64,000 nt of DNA from an uncultured Aeriscardovia sp. (GTDB lineage: Bacteria > Actinomycetota > Actinomycetes > Actinomycetales > Bifidobacteriaceae): the NCBI GenBank assembly GCA_903789525.1, contig CAIFER010000001.1:186001-250000 (forward strand), given 5' to 3'. Below the pieces are notes generated by a model that saw only the letters and a list, made by a program, of their open reading frames with translations, made no database searches and had not been told where the DNA came from. Shown in pieces: positions 47,758-58,082 of the stretch. The stretch's first letter is position 1. Each line of letters starts with the position of its first letter. The position numbers were made by a program, and so were the translations under genes.

Positions 47758-47840
47758 TGTGCACTCGTGACTGATGTGTGTGGGTTTAAACGCCGCAGTT
47801 TGAGCAAGGTGCATTTACTGCATCGTAAGGGGACGGAGCA

Positions 47841-49172
47841 ATGGATTCGCAGCAGGAATACGTTATTCGAACGGTAGAAGAACGGAAAATTCATTTCATC
47901 CGCTTGTGGTTTACGGACGTTTTAGGGACGCTCAAATCCATGGCGATTGCCCCAGCTGAACTCGAAGGTGCGTTTAACGAGGGCATTGGTTTTGATGGCT
48001 CGTCAATTGAGGGGATGACACGCGTCTCTGAGGCGGATATGCTCGTTCGTCCTGATGCGTCAACGTTCCAGATTTTGCCATGGGATACGTCTTCTGGTTC
48101 TGCGCGTATGTTTTGTGACATCGTCACTCCGGACGGCAAGCCGTGGCTTGGTGACCCGCGGTACACCTTGAAGCGTGCTCTCAATCGGGCAAAAGAGAAA
48201 GGCTTCACATTCTTCGTCCACCCGGAAATCGAGTTTTATCTCTTCGAACACGATCGGAATGCTGATGGGCTTCCGGTGCCGATTGATCGCGGTGGCTATT
48301 TCGATGATGTACAGATGAGCCAGGGAATGGCGTTCCGTCGGACGTGTATCACCATGCTTGAGAAGATGGGCATTCCGGTCGAATACTCGCATCATGAGTC
48401 TGGGCCGGGTCAGCAGGAGATTGATTTGCGCTCTGCTGAGGCGTTGGCGTGTGCAGACAATATCATGACGTTCCGCACGATCGTCAAGGAAGTGGGATCT
48501 CAGTCTGGTTTGCTTCCGAGCTTCATGCCCAAACCATTGGAAGGCCAGCCTGGATCGGGTATGCATGTGCATTTGAGCCTTTTCTCGGGGGACACGAATG
48601 CTTTTTATGAGGCGGGTGCTGAGTTTAATCTGTCGGAGACGGCGAAGCATTTCTGCGCTGGCATCCTGAAGCATGCGTGCGAGATCTCTGCAGTCGAAAA
48701 TCAGTATGTGAATTCGTATAAGCGCTTGTGGGGTGGGCAAGAAGCTCCAAGTTACGTGTGCTGGGGGCACAATAACCGGTCAGCGCTACTGCGGATTCCG
48801 CAGTATAAGCCTGGCAAGTCGGCATCAGCACGCATCGAGTACCGTGCGCTCGATCCGGCTGCTAATCCATATATTGCTTTTGCGCTCTTGCTTGCTGCTG
48901 GAATGGATGGCGTTGAGAAGTCGTTGCCATTGGATGATCCGACGAGCGATGATGTGTGGAATCTGACAGATGAAGAACGGCAAGCTTTGGGGATCACACC
49001 GTTGCCGGGCTCTTTGCATTCGGCACTTCAGGCGATGGAAGGTTCTGACTTCGTTGCTGATAGTGTCGGTGAGCACATTTTCCACTACTTCTTGGCGAAT
49101 AAGCGCCGTGAGTGGAGTGCTTACCGTTCGCAGATCACTCCGTACGAGTTGCGCACGTATCTCGGATTGTGA
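47841..49172 (+). CDS. glnA: Glutamine synthetase, type I (alpha-like)
   Basis: The protein has 443 aa. GSI makes glutamine from glutamate, ammonia and ATP. The GFDGSSIEGM loop, the metal-binding HPEIEFYLF segment, NRSALLRIP and EYRALDPAANPY are all present. The length (443 aa, not ~470) and the absence of the adenylylation-site Tyr motif NLYDLP (here NLTDEERQALG) fit the GSI-alpha class, which is not adenylylated. ATG 47841 follows a GGGGACGGAG site. Confidence 0.95.
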   Translation: MDSQQEYVIRTVEERKIHFIRLWFTDVLGTLKSMAIAPAELEGAFNEGIGFDGSSIEGMTRVSEADMLVRPDASTFQILPWDTSSGSARMFCDIVTPDGKPWLGDPRYTLKRALNRAKEKGFTFFVHPEIEFYLFEHDRNADGLPVPIDRGGYFDDVQMSQGMAFRRTCITMLEKMGIPVEYSHHESGPGQQEIDLRSAEALACADNIMTFRTIVKEVGSQSGLLPSFMPKPLEGQPGSGMHVHLSLFSGDTNAFYEAGAEFNLSETAKHFCAGILKHACEISAVENQYVNSYKRLWGGQEAPSYVCWGHNNRSALLRIPQYKPGKSASARIEYRALDPAANPYIAFALLLAAGMDGVEKSLPLDDPTSDDVWNLTDEERQALGITPLPGSLHSALQAMEGSDFVADSVGEHIFHYFLANKRREWSAYRSQITPYELRTYLGL

Positions 49173-49200
49173 GTCAAGGCTGTCAGTCAGCGCAATCAAT

Positions 49201-49221
49201 GCTCAGGTGGTTGGCCTGAGC
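49201..49221. terminator. Inverted repeat between converging glnA and hrpA
   Basis: GCTCAGG, TGGTTGG, CCTGAGC: a perfect 7-base arm hairpin 29 bases after the glnA stop and 27 bases from the hrpA stop. No clear T run on either side; a weak bidirectional terminator is plausible. Confidence 0.45.
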
Positions 49222-49247
49222 TGTGTTGTTCTGAGCTTGTGCCGTCT

Positions 49248-52200
49248 TTATTGGGAAGCGATCCGCCGGAGTCGCTGAATGCTGGGGTGATCTTTGACCC
49301 CGAGTTCTTGACCCCACAGCGATACGTTAAATTCTTCCGCAAGCCACTGAGCACGCTGAGCCTTCAGGCGAGCTGCATCACGGCGTGGGCCAGCTGGGGT
49401 GGCAGTGACTGCTTTTTGACATGCTTCGACGATCTGTTGTGCCTCGTGTGCTTGCCATGCCCATTTCACATCACGATTGGCATTTACCTTTGCTTTCTGC
49501 AGTCGTAGTTCGTCTGCTTTCAGATAGCGGACGATGTTCGGAAGCGCTTGAGGTGGTGTCTTGCCGATAAATCCAGGGTAAACGAGGGATGCACAGTGCT
49601 CCTGAATGGCGTGAAGTGTGGCCAGCATCGGGAGTGTGGCACGACCAGACACTTCCTTCTGAACTTTCCCGACTTCCCTCACGATAGCGATGACATCGTG
49701 TGCAACGGCATACACCGTATCTTCGAAGACATTGATACTTCGTTCGACGAGGGCGTGCAGCTCAGCATCGGTCGAGAGAGTACGAATGTCCGGGAAGAGC
49801 CGTTTGACAGCAGCGAGTTGCAGATCGTTGGCCAAATCTGTTGAAGATTTGTACGGTGCGCTCGCAAGCACGAGTGCTTCTGAACCAAGCCATCGGCTGG
49901 TGATGCGTTGAGGAGGTAGCCGAAGCTGTGAAAGAGCAGCGTCCCACAGCATTTCCTCGCGTGGTTTATCCGTCGCACCTGCTTTGTGGAGCAAAGTCGC
50001 CGATTGGACGAGATGCCCATGCTGATGAGCACGACGTGCTGAGTGCCCGATTGCGGTACGCGCAGCTGCCTGTGCCTGGGCTGCGAGATCATGTTGCAGC
50101 TGTGTCAAGCTTTTACTAATTCGCAAAACCGTTGAGTGATGCTGACGCGTGTGACGTGCAGTTGAGGATCGGGTGGCGTTTTCCTGCTGTGGATCGGCTT
50201 CGCTGGCAGTGTTGTGGATCGACTGGCCAAAACTGGCAACAGGAACAGGACCTGAAGATTCGTTCGCCGGAGTTGTTGCTGTCGCGTGATCTGTATGCAC
50301 ATTCTGACCGTGCGTGTGAGTGGACTCAACGCTGAACGTCACGCGTAAATAATTCGGGAGTTTAGCGAGCCGCTGTTCTGTGAAGTCGTCAGGGTGAATT
50401 TGTGCTCCCACTGTTGCAATCGCCGCCCGCGTAAAGACAGACGTGAATGGCTCCGGCTCTGTTCCTTCTGGAAGTCGATGGACGCCAGGAACCTGTTGAT
50501 CATCGATATTGGCGTCGATCCAACGGCAGATTGCTCGCGCTGAGTCTGGTGCAGGAACAAATTGGACGCGCAGTTGCTTTGGCAGAGCTTTGATCAAGCC
50601 GGTCACCAAATCAACGCGCATACCCGGAACGAGCCACTGGAATTGGGATGCAGACAGACGGTTCAAATCGCTGAGAGGAACATGAATGGTAATGCCATCG
50701 TCCTTTTGGCCCGGTTTGAACGCGTAGGAGATCGGCAAATCAAGTGGGAAACCGTCACTGCCGCGCGTCTTCCACACTGACGGATAGTCACCCGCCTTCC
50801 AGCGTGCTTGCCCATCAAGGCGTTGCACATCGCGGACTGGATCAAAGTCGAGGATGTGCGGGTGCGTAGCGTGCACGTTTTTGAGCCATTTGGCTAAATC
50901 GGTCACTGAAGTGACATCATGCGGAATAATGCGATCGTAAAACTGAGCGAGATCCTCGTCATTGGCGATATCGGTCATCTGGCGTGTGCGGTTGACGCTC
51001 TCGTGCTCCTGGGCGATGATAGTGCGATTGCGTTCTATGAATGCATCGTAGGGGAATCGCCGCACAATTTGACCATCCACCAGACCTTGCTGTATGAGAA
51101 AATCTCGTGCTTGATCTGGGTGGATACGGCCCCATTGCACTTGTCGTCCAGAGACGATCGGAAGCCCATACAGGAGCACCCGGCTCGTTGCGACAGCAGC
51201 ACCTGCGTGTGCAGACCAGTGTGGAGCAGAATACGTTGTCTTGAGCAGGTTCGGAACGAGTAATTCGCACCATGCTGGGTCGATCTTGGCGGCGAGGCGA
51301 GCCCACAGTCGCGATGTCTCCATGAGGTCAGCGCACATCACCCACTCAGGTGTGGAATGGAACAGTGCTGAGGCAGGGAAAATGGCGAAATGTGTGCCGT
51401 GAGCGCCTTGGTAGTTGTTCTTATTGCGTTTTTGTGCCTGCCTGATCGCTCGTGCACGAGCAGCACCTTTGAGGCCAGTAAATTGTGAGGCGCGTGGATT
51501 CACGATGATTTGCATCCCGATATTTGACAGGAGACCTGAGAGAATGCACTGGTGGATCGAATCGGAATCCCACGAACACATCAGAGAGTGCGCAGCCTGT
51601 TGAGCGAGGGGGAGAGCCATCGTTGCAGGTTCTGGTCGATGTATCGCTACCGGCTGGCCGACTGCAAATCGCATTTCTTTGCATACTTGCGCCAGCTGCC
51701 GATACATATCATTCCACGCACGCATGCGGATGAAGCTGAGAAACTCTTCTTGACAGCGCTTACGCATTTGGTGGTGTGACAATCGAGTCTGATTGGGCCC
51801 ATAGAACGCATCCCAGATGTTGAGAATCGTCAGGAAATCACTCGTCGGGTCATCATAGCGATGGTGAATGCGATCGGCGTCATCCCGGTGATCTTCGGGC
51901 CGTTCACGCGGGTCCTGCAGTGAGAGGAATGAGACGATGACGAGAACGCACGCGAGCACGTTCGGAGTCGAATGCGCATGCGCTTGTAAAATCATGCGGC
52001 CAAGACGGACGTCGATCGGCAGGCGAGAAAGGCGGCGGCCGATGCGAGTCAAAATGAGATCTCCATGGCGCCGACGGATTGCACCTAATTCCGAGAGTTC
52101 AGTAATGCCATCGGAGACGGCGCGCATATCTGGTGGATCGATAAATCCGAAGTGAGTGACATCTTCAGCGTTGTGGACGACGCCGACGGAAAGCATGTGG

Positions 52201-53453
52201 AGGATGACAGCACCGAGCGATGTGCGCAGAATCTCTGGATCGGTGAATTGCGGACGTGAGAGGAAATCTTGTTGTGAATAGAGGCGAATGCAGATGCCAT
52301 CGGCGACACGTCCGGTTCGCCCAGCACGCTGGTTTGCGGATGCTTGGCTGATCGGTTCGATCGGCAGTCGCTGGACTTTGGCGCTTTTCGAGTATCGCGA
52401 AATTCTCGCTGTCCCTGGATCGACGACGTAGCGAATACCCGGAACTGTCAGCGATGTTTCAGCGACGTTTGTGGCGATGATGATGCGCTGGTGGTCATGC
52501 CGGTCAAAGACGCGATGCTGGTCTTTGCTGGAAAGCCGGGCGTACAACGGCATGATTTCGATGTAACGGGGACTGCGCGGATCGGAACTCCATGCGGGCA
52601 GTGATGAGCGGATTGCCTGCGAGAAATCGCGAATATCGCGCTCGCCTGAAGCGAAGACGAGGATATCGCGCGGTCCGGTTTGACGGGCAGACAGATGGAG
52701 GAGTTCTTGACACGCGCGAGCGACTTGTGACGGCACATCGATGTCGTCATGATCTTCGTCGTCACTCTCTGCAGTCTTGTTTTCCTGCTGTTTTTCCTGC
52801 TGGGTGGCATTCGTGTGGCTTGCGGCAGGAGCAAACGCGGGTGGTGAGCCGGCAGGTTCGTAGACAATCGTCACCGGGTACGTTCGCCCGGAGACCTCAA
52901 TGACGGGGACAGGATGATGGAGAGCTTTTTCAAAGTGTTTTTGGAATTTTTGTGCATCGATCGTCGCTGACGTAATAACGACTTTGAGATCGTGCCGGCG
53001 CGGGAGCAACTCGGTCAAATATCCGAGCAAAAAATCGATATTGAGGCTGCGTTCGTGTGCTTCGTCGATGACGATCGTGTCGTAGCGAGTGAGCAAGGGG
53101 TCGCGCTGAATTTGTGCGAGCAAAATGCCATCTGTCATGATGATGAGTCTGCTGTGAGGAGACGTCTGATCGGTAAAACGCACTTGGTAACCGATTTCGT
53201 CGCCGAGGGTAACGCCCATTTCGTGGCAAATGCGTTCGGCGACAGACCGAGCGGCGATGCGTCGTGGCTGCGTGTGAGCAATGCGCTTGCCATGTGTTCC
53301 GCGGCCGATTTCGAGCAGCATCTTCGGAATCTGCGTGGTTTTGCCTGATCCAGTTTGACCTTGGACAATCACGACCTGAGACGAGCGGACGGCATTTTCG
53401 ATACGCGTGCGCTCGTGCGAAATAGGAAGATCAGATGGATAGGTAAACCGCAT
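49248..53453 (-). CDS. hrpA: DEAH-box RNA helicase HrpA
   Basis: The protein has 1401 aa. DEAH helicase core at the N-terminus: GQTGSGKTTQ (about 32-41), DEAH at 130-133, SAT, and motif VI QRAGRTGR. The long C-terminal half has the HrpA-type OB and DUF3418 regions. An acidic insert rich in Asp/Glu (KTAESDDEDHDDID) sits after the helicase RecA1 domain and is unusual. The HrpA family acts on stalled or collided ribosomes in E. coli. It follows the methyltransferase by 30 bases on the same strand. Confidence 0.96.
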   Translation of the reverse strand: MRFTYPSDLPISHERTRIENAVRSSQVVIVQGQTGSGKTTQIPKMLLEIGRGTHGKRIAHTQPRRIAARSVAERICHEMGVTLGDEIGYQVRFTDQTSPHSRLIIMTDGILLAQIQRDPLLTRYDTIVIDEAHERSLNIDFLLGYLTELLPRRHDLKVVITSATIDAQKFQKHFEKALHHPVPVIEVSGRTYPVTIVYEPAGSPPAFAPAASHTNATQQEKQQENKTAESDDEDHDDIDVPSQVARACQELLHLSARQTGPRDILVFASGERDIRDFSQAIRSSLPAWSSDPRSPRYIEIMPLYARLSSKDQHRVFDRHDHQRIIIATNVAETSLTVPGIRYVVDPGTARISRYSKSAKVQRLPIEPISQASANQRAGRTGRVADGICIRLYSQQDFLSRPQFTDPEILRTSLGAVILHMLSVGVVHNAEDVTHFGFIDPPDMRAVSDGITELSELGAIRRRHGDLILTRIGRRLSRLPIDVRLGRMILQAHAHSTPNVLACVLVIVSFLSLQDPRERPEDHRDDADRIHHRYDDPTSDFLTILNIWDAFYGPNQTRLSHHQMRKRCQEEFLSFIRMRAWNDMYRQLAQVCKEMRFAVGQPVAIHRPEPATMALPLAQQAAHSLMCSWDSDSIHQCILSGLLSNIGMQIIVNPRASQFTGLKGAARARAIRQAQKRNKNNYQGAHGTHFAIFPASALFHSTPEWVMCADLMETSRLWARLAAKIDPAWCELLVPNLLKTTYSAPHWSAHAGAAVATSRVLLYGLPIVSGRQVQWGRIHPDQARDFLIQQGLVDGQIVRRFPYDAFIERNRTIIAQEHESVNRTRQMTDIANDEDLAQFYDRIIPHDVTSVTDLAKWLKNVHATHPHILDFDPVRDVQRLDGQARWKAGDYPSVWKTRGSDGFPLDLPISYAFKPGQKDDGITIHVPLSDLNRLSASQFQWLVPGMRVDLVTGLIKALPKQLRVQFVPAPDSARAICRWIDANIDDQQVPGVHRLPEGTEPEPFTSVFTRAAIATVGAQIHPDDFTEQRLAKLPNYLRVTFSVESTHTHGQNVHTDHATATTPANESSGPVPVASFGQSIHNTASEADPQQENATRSSTARHTRQHHSTVLRISKSLTQLQHDLAAQAQAAARTAIGHSARRAHQHGHLVQSATLLHKAGATDKPREEMLWDAALSQLRLPPQRITSRWLGSEALVLASAPYKSSTDLANDLQLAAVKRLFPDIRTLSTDAELHALVERSINVFEDTVYAVAHDVIAIVREVGKVQKEVSGRATLPMLATLHAIQEHCASLVYPGFIGKTPPQALPNIVRYLKADELRLQKAKVNANRDVKWAWQAHEAQQIVEACQKAVTATPAGPRRDAARLKAQRAQWLAEEFNVSLWGQELGVKDHPSIQRLRRIASQ

Positions 53454-53483
53454 GAAAATTATCGTAACGCACTGTCATTATCG

Positions 53484-54149
53484 CTATTCTGACTGCGAAG
53501 TGGTCCGTGAAGTAGTTCGTGTGATGGTGATGACCCGGTAGCCTTTTGATGAGCCGATCTTAGAGGCTGTCATCCCGTTTCCGCAGTTGTGCTGCAACCA
53601 TGTCAGGAGTGAATCGGCCCCGAGATTGTGCTGAACGACGAGATACGCCTGACCGCCGTCAGCAAGACGAGCGAGCCATGACAGGAGAAGGTGGTGCAGT
53701 TCGTCTTTCCCGACGCGAATAGGCGGATTTGACCAAATGACAGAGAATCGAGTATCCGCAGGAACATCTGAGGGAACCATGGCATGCACGTTACGTATGT
53801 GGTTGCGGTTGGCGTTTTCGCGCGTGAGCGTCACTGCTCGCTCATTGACATCGACGGCAATCACACGAGCATCCGGGCTCTCTGCACCCATCACAAGCGC
53901 GAGTGGCCCCCATCCACAGCCCAAATCAAGAAAAGTGCCGGTTGCTGGCAGTGTGGGAGCTTTACGCAGTAAAACGGCTGTGCCTGTGTCCAGTTGACGT
54001 TCGGAAAAGACACCTTTACTCGTCTGAACGCGAAAATCGTGCCCCCGCGCACTGAACTTCAGATCGCGTCGAACATCTGGCGCAGATGGATGTGCGGCAA
54101 AATATTGCTGCAACTGGTCAGACGATGATTTCGGACTCTCAGATGTCAT
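53484..54149 (-). CDS. RsmC-like class I methyltransferase
   Basis: The protein has 221 aa from ATG 54149 (the TTG three codons earlier is less likely). SAM-binding FLDLGCGWGPLAL and the N6/N2-guanine motif SNPPIRVGK match the RsmC/RlmG family, which methylate guanine in rRNA (G1207 of 16S rRNA for RsmC). It is shorter than E. coli RsmC because the N-terminal degenerate domain is missing, as in Gram-positive homologues. Target RNA is inferred, not shown. Confidence 0.88.
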   Translation of the reverse strand: MTSESPKSSSDQLQQYFAAHPSAPDVRRDLKFSARGHDFRVQTSKGVFSERQLDTGTAVLLRKAPTLPATGTFLDLGCGWGPLALVMGAESPDARVIAVDVNERAVTLTRENANRNHIRNVHAMVPSDVPADTRFSVIWSNPPIRVGKDELHHLLLSWLARLADGGQAYLVVQHNLGADSLLTWLQHNCGNGMTASKIGSSKGYRVITITRTTSRTTSQSE

Positions 54150-54261
54150 AACTCTCAATTTTATCCCAGAGCCAAGGAATTCACAGCGATCATGCGTAGA
54201 ATTGAGTCAACACTGTGAAGGTACGGTGCGAGCGCAGGAGCTCGCAACTACAAGGAGGGCA

Positions 54262-55815
54262 ATGGCCATTTCATCGGCTCATTCGAGCGATACTGATACG
54301 CGCACAGATCAGCACGCATCATCTGTTCTTTCTCAGCATTCTGCGGTTCTCGAGGATGCTGATCAGTCGCATATTCAAAATGAGAACAGCTTAGAAGGGT
54401 GGCAGGAGCGTCACGAGCGCAACGAACTTCGGCATGTGGCAAATCTCAGCCCTGTTCATCCCAATGCGACGAACGTGGAGTATGAGAGTTATCGGCTGGA
54501 GCGTGTCATTCTCGTCGGAGTATGGAGTCCACTGACCACCAATCAGAATGATGCAGAGGAATCTTTGCGTGAGCTAGCTGCGCTCGCGGATACGGCCGGT
54601 GCCGTTGTTGTCGATGGCTTTATTCAGCGGCGTGATCATCCAGATGCCGCAACGTATCTCGGCTCGGGAAAGGCAAAGTACCTGGCGGGGATCGTTGAAC
54701 AGGAAAATGCTGATACGATCATCGTGGATACAGAGTTGCCGCCCAGTCAGCGTCGTGCACTGGAAAATGTGACCGGCATTCACGTCATTGATCGCACTGC
54801 AGTTATTTTGGATATTTTCGCGCAGCATGCGACGAGCCGTGAAGGAAAAGCGCAGGTCGAACTCGCGCAGCTAGAGTATATGCTTCCGCGTCTGCGTGGC
54901 TGGGGTGAAGCACTGTCTCGTCAGGCAGGTGGTCAGACAGCAGGTCAGCTCGGTGGTATTGGTTCGCGTGGCCCAGGCGAGACGCGCTTGGAGATGAATC
55001 GTCGTGTCATTCACAAGCGCATCACGAAGCTCAAGCACGATATCGCACACATGGCTCCAACGCGTGCCACCAAGCGTGGTTCTCGCAGGCGCAATGGCAT
55101 CCCGACCGTGAGTGTGGTGGGGTATACGAATGCTGGAAAGTCAAGTCTGACGAATGCGCTGACACGTTCGAACGAGTTGGTCGGCAACGCACTGTTTGCC
55201 ACGCTCGATACGGCTATTCGTGGTGCTCACACGCGGACGGGTCGTCTGTACGCATACGCCGATACGGTCGGTTTTGTCCGTCACTTGCCGACACAACTCG
55301 TGGAAGCGTTTAAATCAACGCTGGAGGAAATCGGCGGGAGCAACATCATCATGCACGTGGTGGATGCGAGCTCAAAGGACATGGATGAGCAAATTCGCAC
55401 GGTCGCTTCGGTGCTCCAAGGGATCGAGGGGACTGCCGATATTCCTCGTATTCTCGTCTTCAACAAGATTGATCTGCTTTCTGTCCCACAATTGGAGCGT
55501 CTGAAGGCACTGTATCCTGATGCGCTCTTTGTTTCTGCGGCTACAGGCCAAGGAATTACGGATCTAGTCCATCGCATTGAGTCAACGTTGCCGGTTCCGC
55601 CTGTGAGCGTGAAGGCACTGATCGGCTATGAGAACGGTTCGCTGATTCAGAAGGTGCGTGAACGCGGAATTATTGATGATCTGGAGTATACCGACGACGG
55701 TATGTGGCTGAAGGCTCATGTTGATGACGGTTTGGCCGCACACCTCCTCGCTGCTTCCAAGCAAGAGGAAGAGCGGAATCCTGCGACGATGACAAGCCAT
55801 GCTGACAGTAAATAA
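54262..55815 (+). CDS. hflX: GTPase HflX
   Basis: The protein has 517 aa from ATG 54262 after AAGGAGGG; the frame from 54202 has no ribosome site. N-terminal HflX domain (GSGKAKYLAGIV, IIVDTELPPSQRR), a glycine-rich linker (GGQTAGQLGGIGSRGPGE), G1 VGYTNAGKSS, G3 DTVGFVR and G4 FNKIDLL. HflX splits 70S ribosomes after stress. It is divergent from the methyltransferase. Confidence 0.96.
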   Translation: MAISSAHSSDTDTRTDQHASSVLSQHSAVLEDADQSHIQNENSLEGWQERHERNELRHVANLSPVHPNATNVEYESYRLERVILVGVWSPLTTNQNDAEESLRELAALADTAGAVVVDGFIQRRDHPDAATYLGSGKAKYLAGIVEQENADTIIVDTELPPSQRRALENVTGIHVIDRTAVILDIFAQHATSREGKAQVELAQLEYMLPRLRGWGEALSRQAGGQTAGQLGGIGSRGPGETRLEMNRRVIHKRITKLKHDIAHMAPTRATKRGSRRRNGIPTVSVVGYTNAGKSSLTNALTRSNELVGNALFATLDTAIRGAHTRTGRLYAYADTVGFVRHLPTQLVEAFKSTLEEIGGSNIIMHVVDASSKDMDEQIRTVASVLQGIEGTADIPRILVFNKIDLLSVPQLERLKALYPDALFVSAATGQGITDLVHRIESTLPVPPVSVKALIGYENGSLIQKVRERGIIDDLEYTDDGMWLKAHVDDGLAAHLLAASKQEEERNPATMTSHADSK

Positions 55816-55913
55816 TGAACGGCATGTGGTCGTTTTCATGGCTTAAAATGACCTATGTCAATCTCTCGTGGTGTGGCTCATACATGCTGCACTCGCATTA
55901 AAGGAGAATCTGA

Positions 55914-56879
<966 letters not shown>

Positions 56880-56905
56880 TCTGAACTGAACTGAATTGAT
56901 TTCAG

Positions 56906-56940
56906 GCGCTGTGCATGGTTCTCGTGCACAGCGCTTTTTT
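56906..56940 (+). terminator. Intrinsic terminator after ldh
   Basis: GCGCTGTGCA and TGCACAGCGC form a perfect 10-bp stem with a 9-base loop, followed by six T. Confidence 0.95.
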
Positions 56941-56956
56941 ATGCCTCTTTATGCCG

Positions 56957-56995
56957 TGCCGATTATGCAGTACCGATTATGCAGTACCGATTATG
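56957..56995 (+). repeat. 14-base tandem repeat, about 2.8 copies
   Basis: The unit TACCGATTATGCAG occurs at 56957 (first base pair TG), 56971 and 56985 (the last is truncated after 11 bases). It lies between the ldh terminator and the mevalonate operon. No coding use is apparent. Copy number may vary between strains. Confidence 0.85.
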
Positions 56996-57120
56996 TCTTT
57001 CCATCCCGGTCAGTTGAACGTTTTGTGCTGACTGGGCGAAAAAGCGGTTGTCTGCGCATGATCTTCACATCTTCTGAGCGAAAATAAAACTATCTGAGAC
57101 AGGTGGGAAGGATCATAACC

Positions 57121-58032
57121 GTGGCCAGCGAATTCACCGCGCATGCAAAGGCGATTTTGATGGGCGAGCATGCTGTCGTATATGGGCACGATGCACTCGC
57201 CGTTCCTCTCACCTCACTGCAACTGACCACGTCGATTTCACCAGATCCTGAAGGATTGACGCTCGATACGGGCACATATCACGGTCTTTTTGAGAAGGCT
57301 CCGCACAGTTTTGGCGGTATCCAGTTCGTCGTGCGCGATTTGATCGAACGCAATCACGTTGACGACCATATTCGCATTACGTATCGCAGTAACATTCCAA
57401 TGACGCGAGGTCTCGGTAGTTCGGCAGCAAGTGCTTTGGCGACGATTCGGTCGGTCAACGACTGGTATTCGATTGGTCTGTCGGAGCAGGAGATCGTCGC
57501 TATTGGCAATCATGCGGAAGATATCGTCCACGGCAAGGCAAGCGGATTGGATCTCAACACAGTCAATTCGAATCGTCTTGTCATCTACAGCAAATCTGAC
57601 GGATTTCGGCAAGTCGATGGCAAGCTCGGCGCGTATCTCGTCATTTCCGATACCGGTCAGATGGGGCAGACGCGAACGGCAGTGGCACACGTCCATGATT
57701 TGATTGTTTCGTCATCCCACGCACGCGATGACATCGATCAGCTGGGTGATCTTTCACGGCAGGCAATTCAGTGCTGGACTGAGCATGACGTCACGCACAT
57801 GGGAGAGCTGTTCAATCAGGCGCAAACTATCCTTGCACACTTTGGGATTTCCACCCCACTCATTGATCAGCAGGTGGCTCGTGCTCGGCAGGCAGGTGCA
57901 CTAGGCAGCAAGCTTTCCGGCAGTGGGCTCGGTGGTGTTGTGATTTCAGCGGCCGCTACGCGCGACGATGCCCGGCGGATTGCTGATGCTCTGAGTGATA
58001 TTGCGTCGGGAGTGTGGATCGAAGCGATCTGA
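57121..58032 (+). CDS. mvk: Mevalonate kinase
   Basis: The protein has 303 aa from GTG 57121 after GGGAAGGAT; the GTG at 57103 is in frame but overlaps that ribosome site. GHMP kinase: N-terminal KAILMGEHAVVYG, ATP loop TRGLGSSAASALA, and C-terminal GSKLSGSGLGG. It phosphorylates mevalonate. It heads a three-gene operon with mvaD and the pmk-IPP isomerase fusion, all short-spaced or overlapping. Confidence 0.95.
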   Translation: MASEFTAHAKAILMGEHAVVYGHDALAVPLTSLQLTTSISPDPEGLTLDTGTYHGLFEKAPHSFGGIQFVVRDLIERNHVDDHIRITYRSNIPMTRGLGSSAASALATIRSVNDWYSIGLSEQEIVAIGNHAEDIVHGKASGLDLNTVNSNRLVIYSKSDGFRQVDGKLGAYLVISDTGQMGQTRTAVAHVHDLIVSSSHARDDIDQLGDLSRQAIQCWTEHDVTHMGELFNQAQTILAHFGISTPLIDQQVARARQAGALGSKLSGSGLGGVVISAAATRDDARRIADALSDIASGVWIEAI

Positions 58033-58082
58033 GCGGAGCCAGTCGGGGAGAACTATTTGTTCGTGATGCAAAAGGAGAAGTG

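Noticed and set aside
56957-56995. Tandem repeat considered as a CRISPR fragment
   Set aside because: Units are directly adjacent without spacers, only 14 bases long, and no cas genes are nearby.
56896-57087. 63-codon plus frame between ldh and mvk
   Set aside because: It starts within the ldh terminator, includes the tandem repeat, and has no ribosome site.
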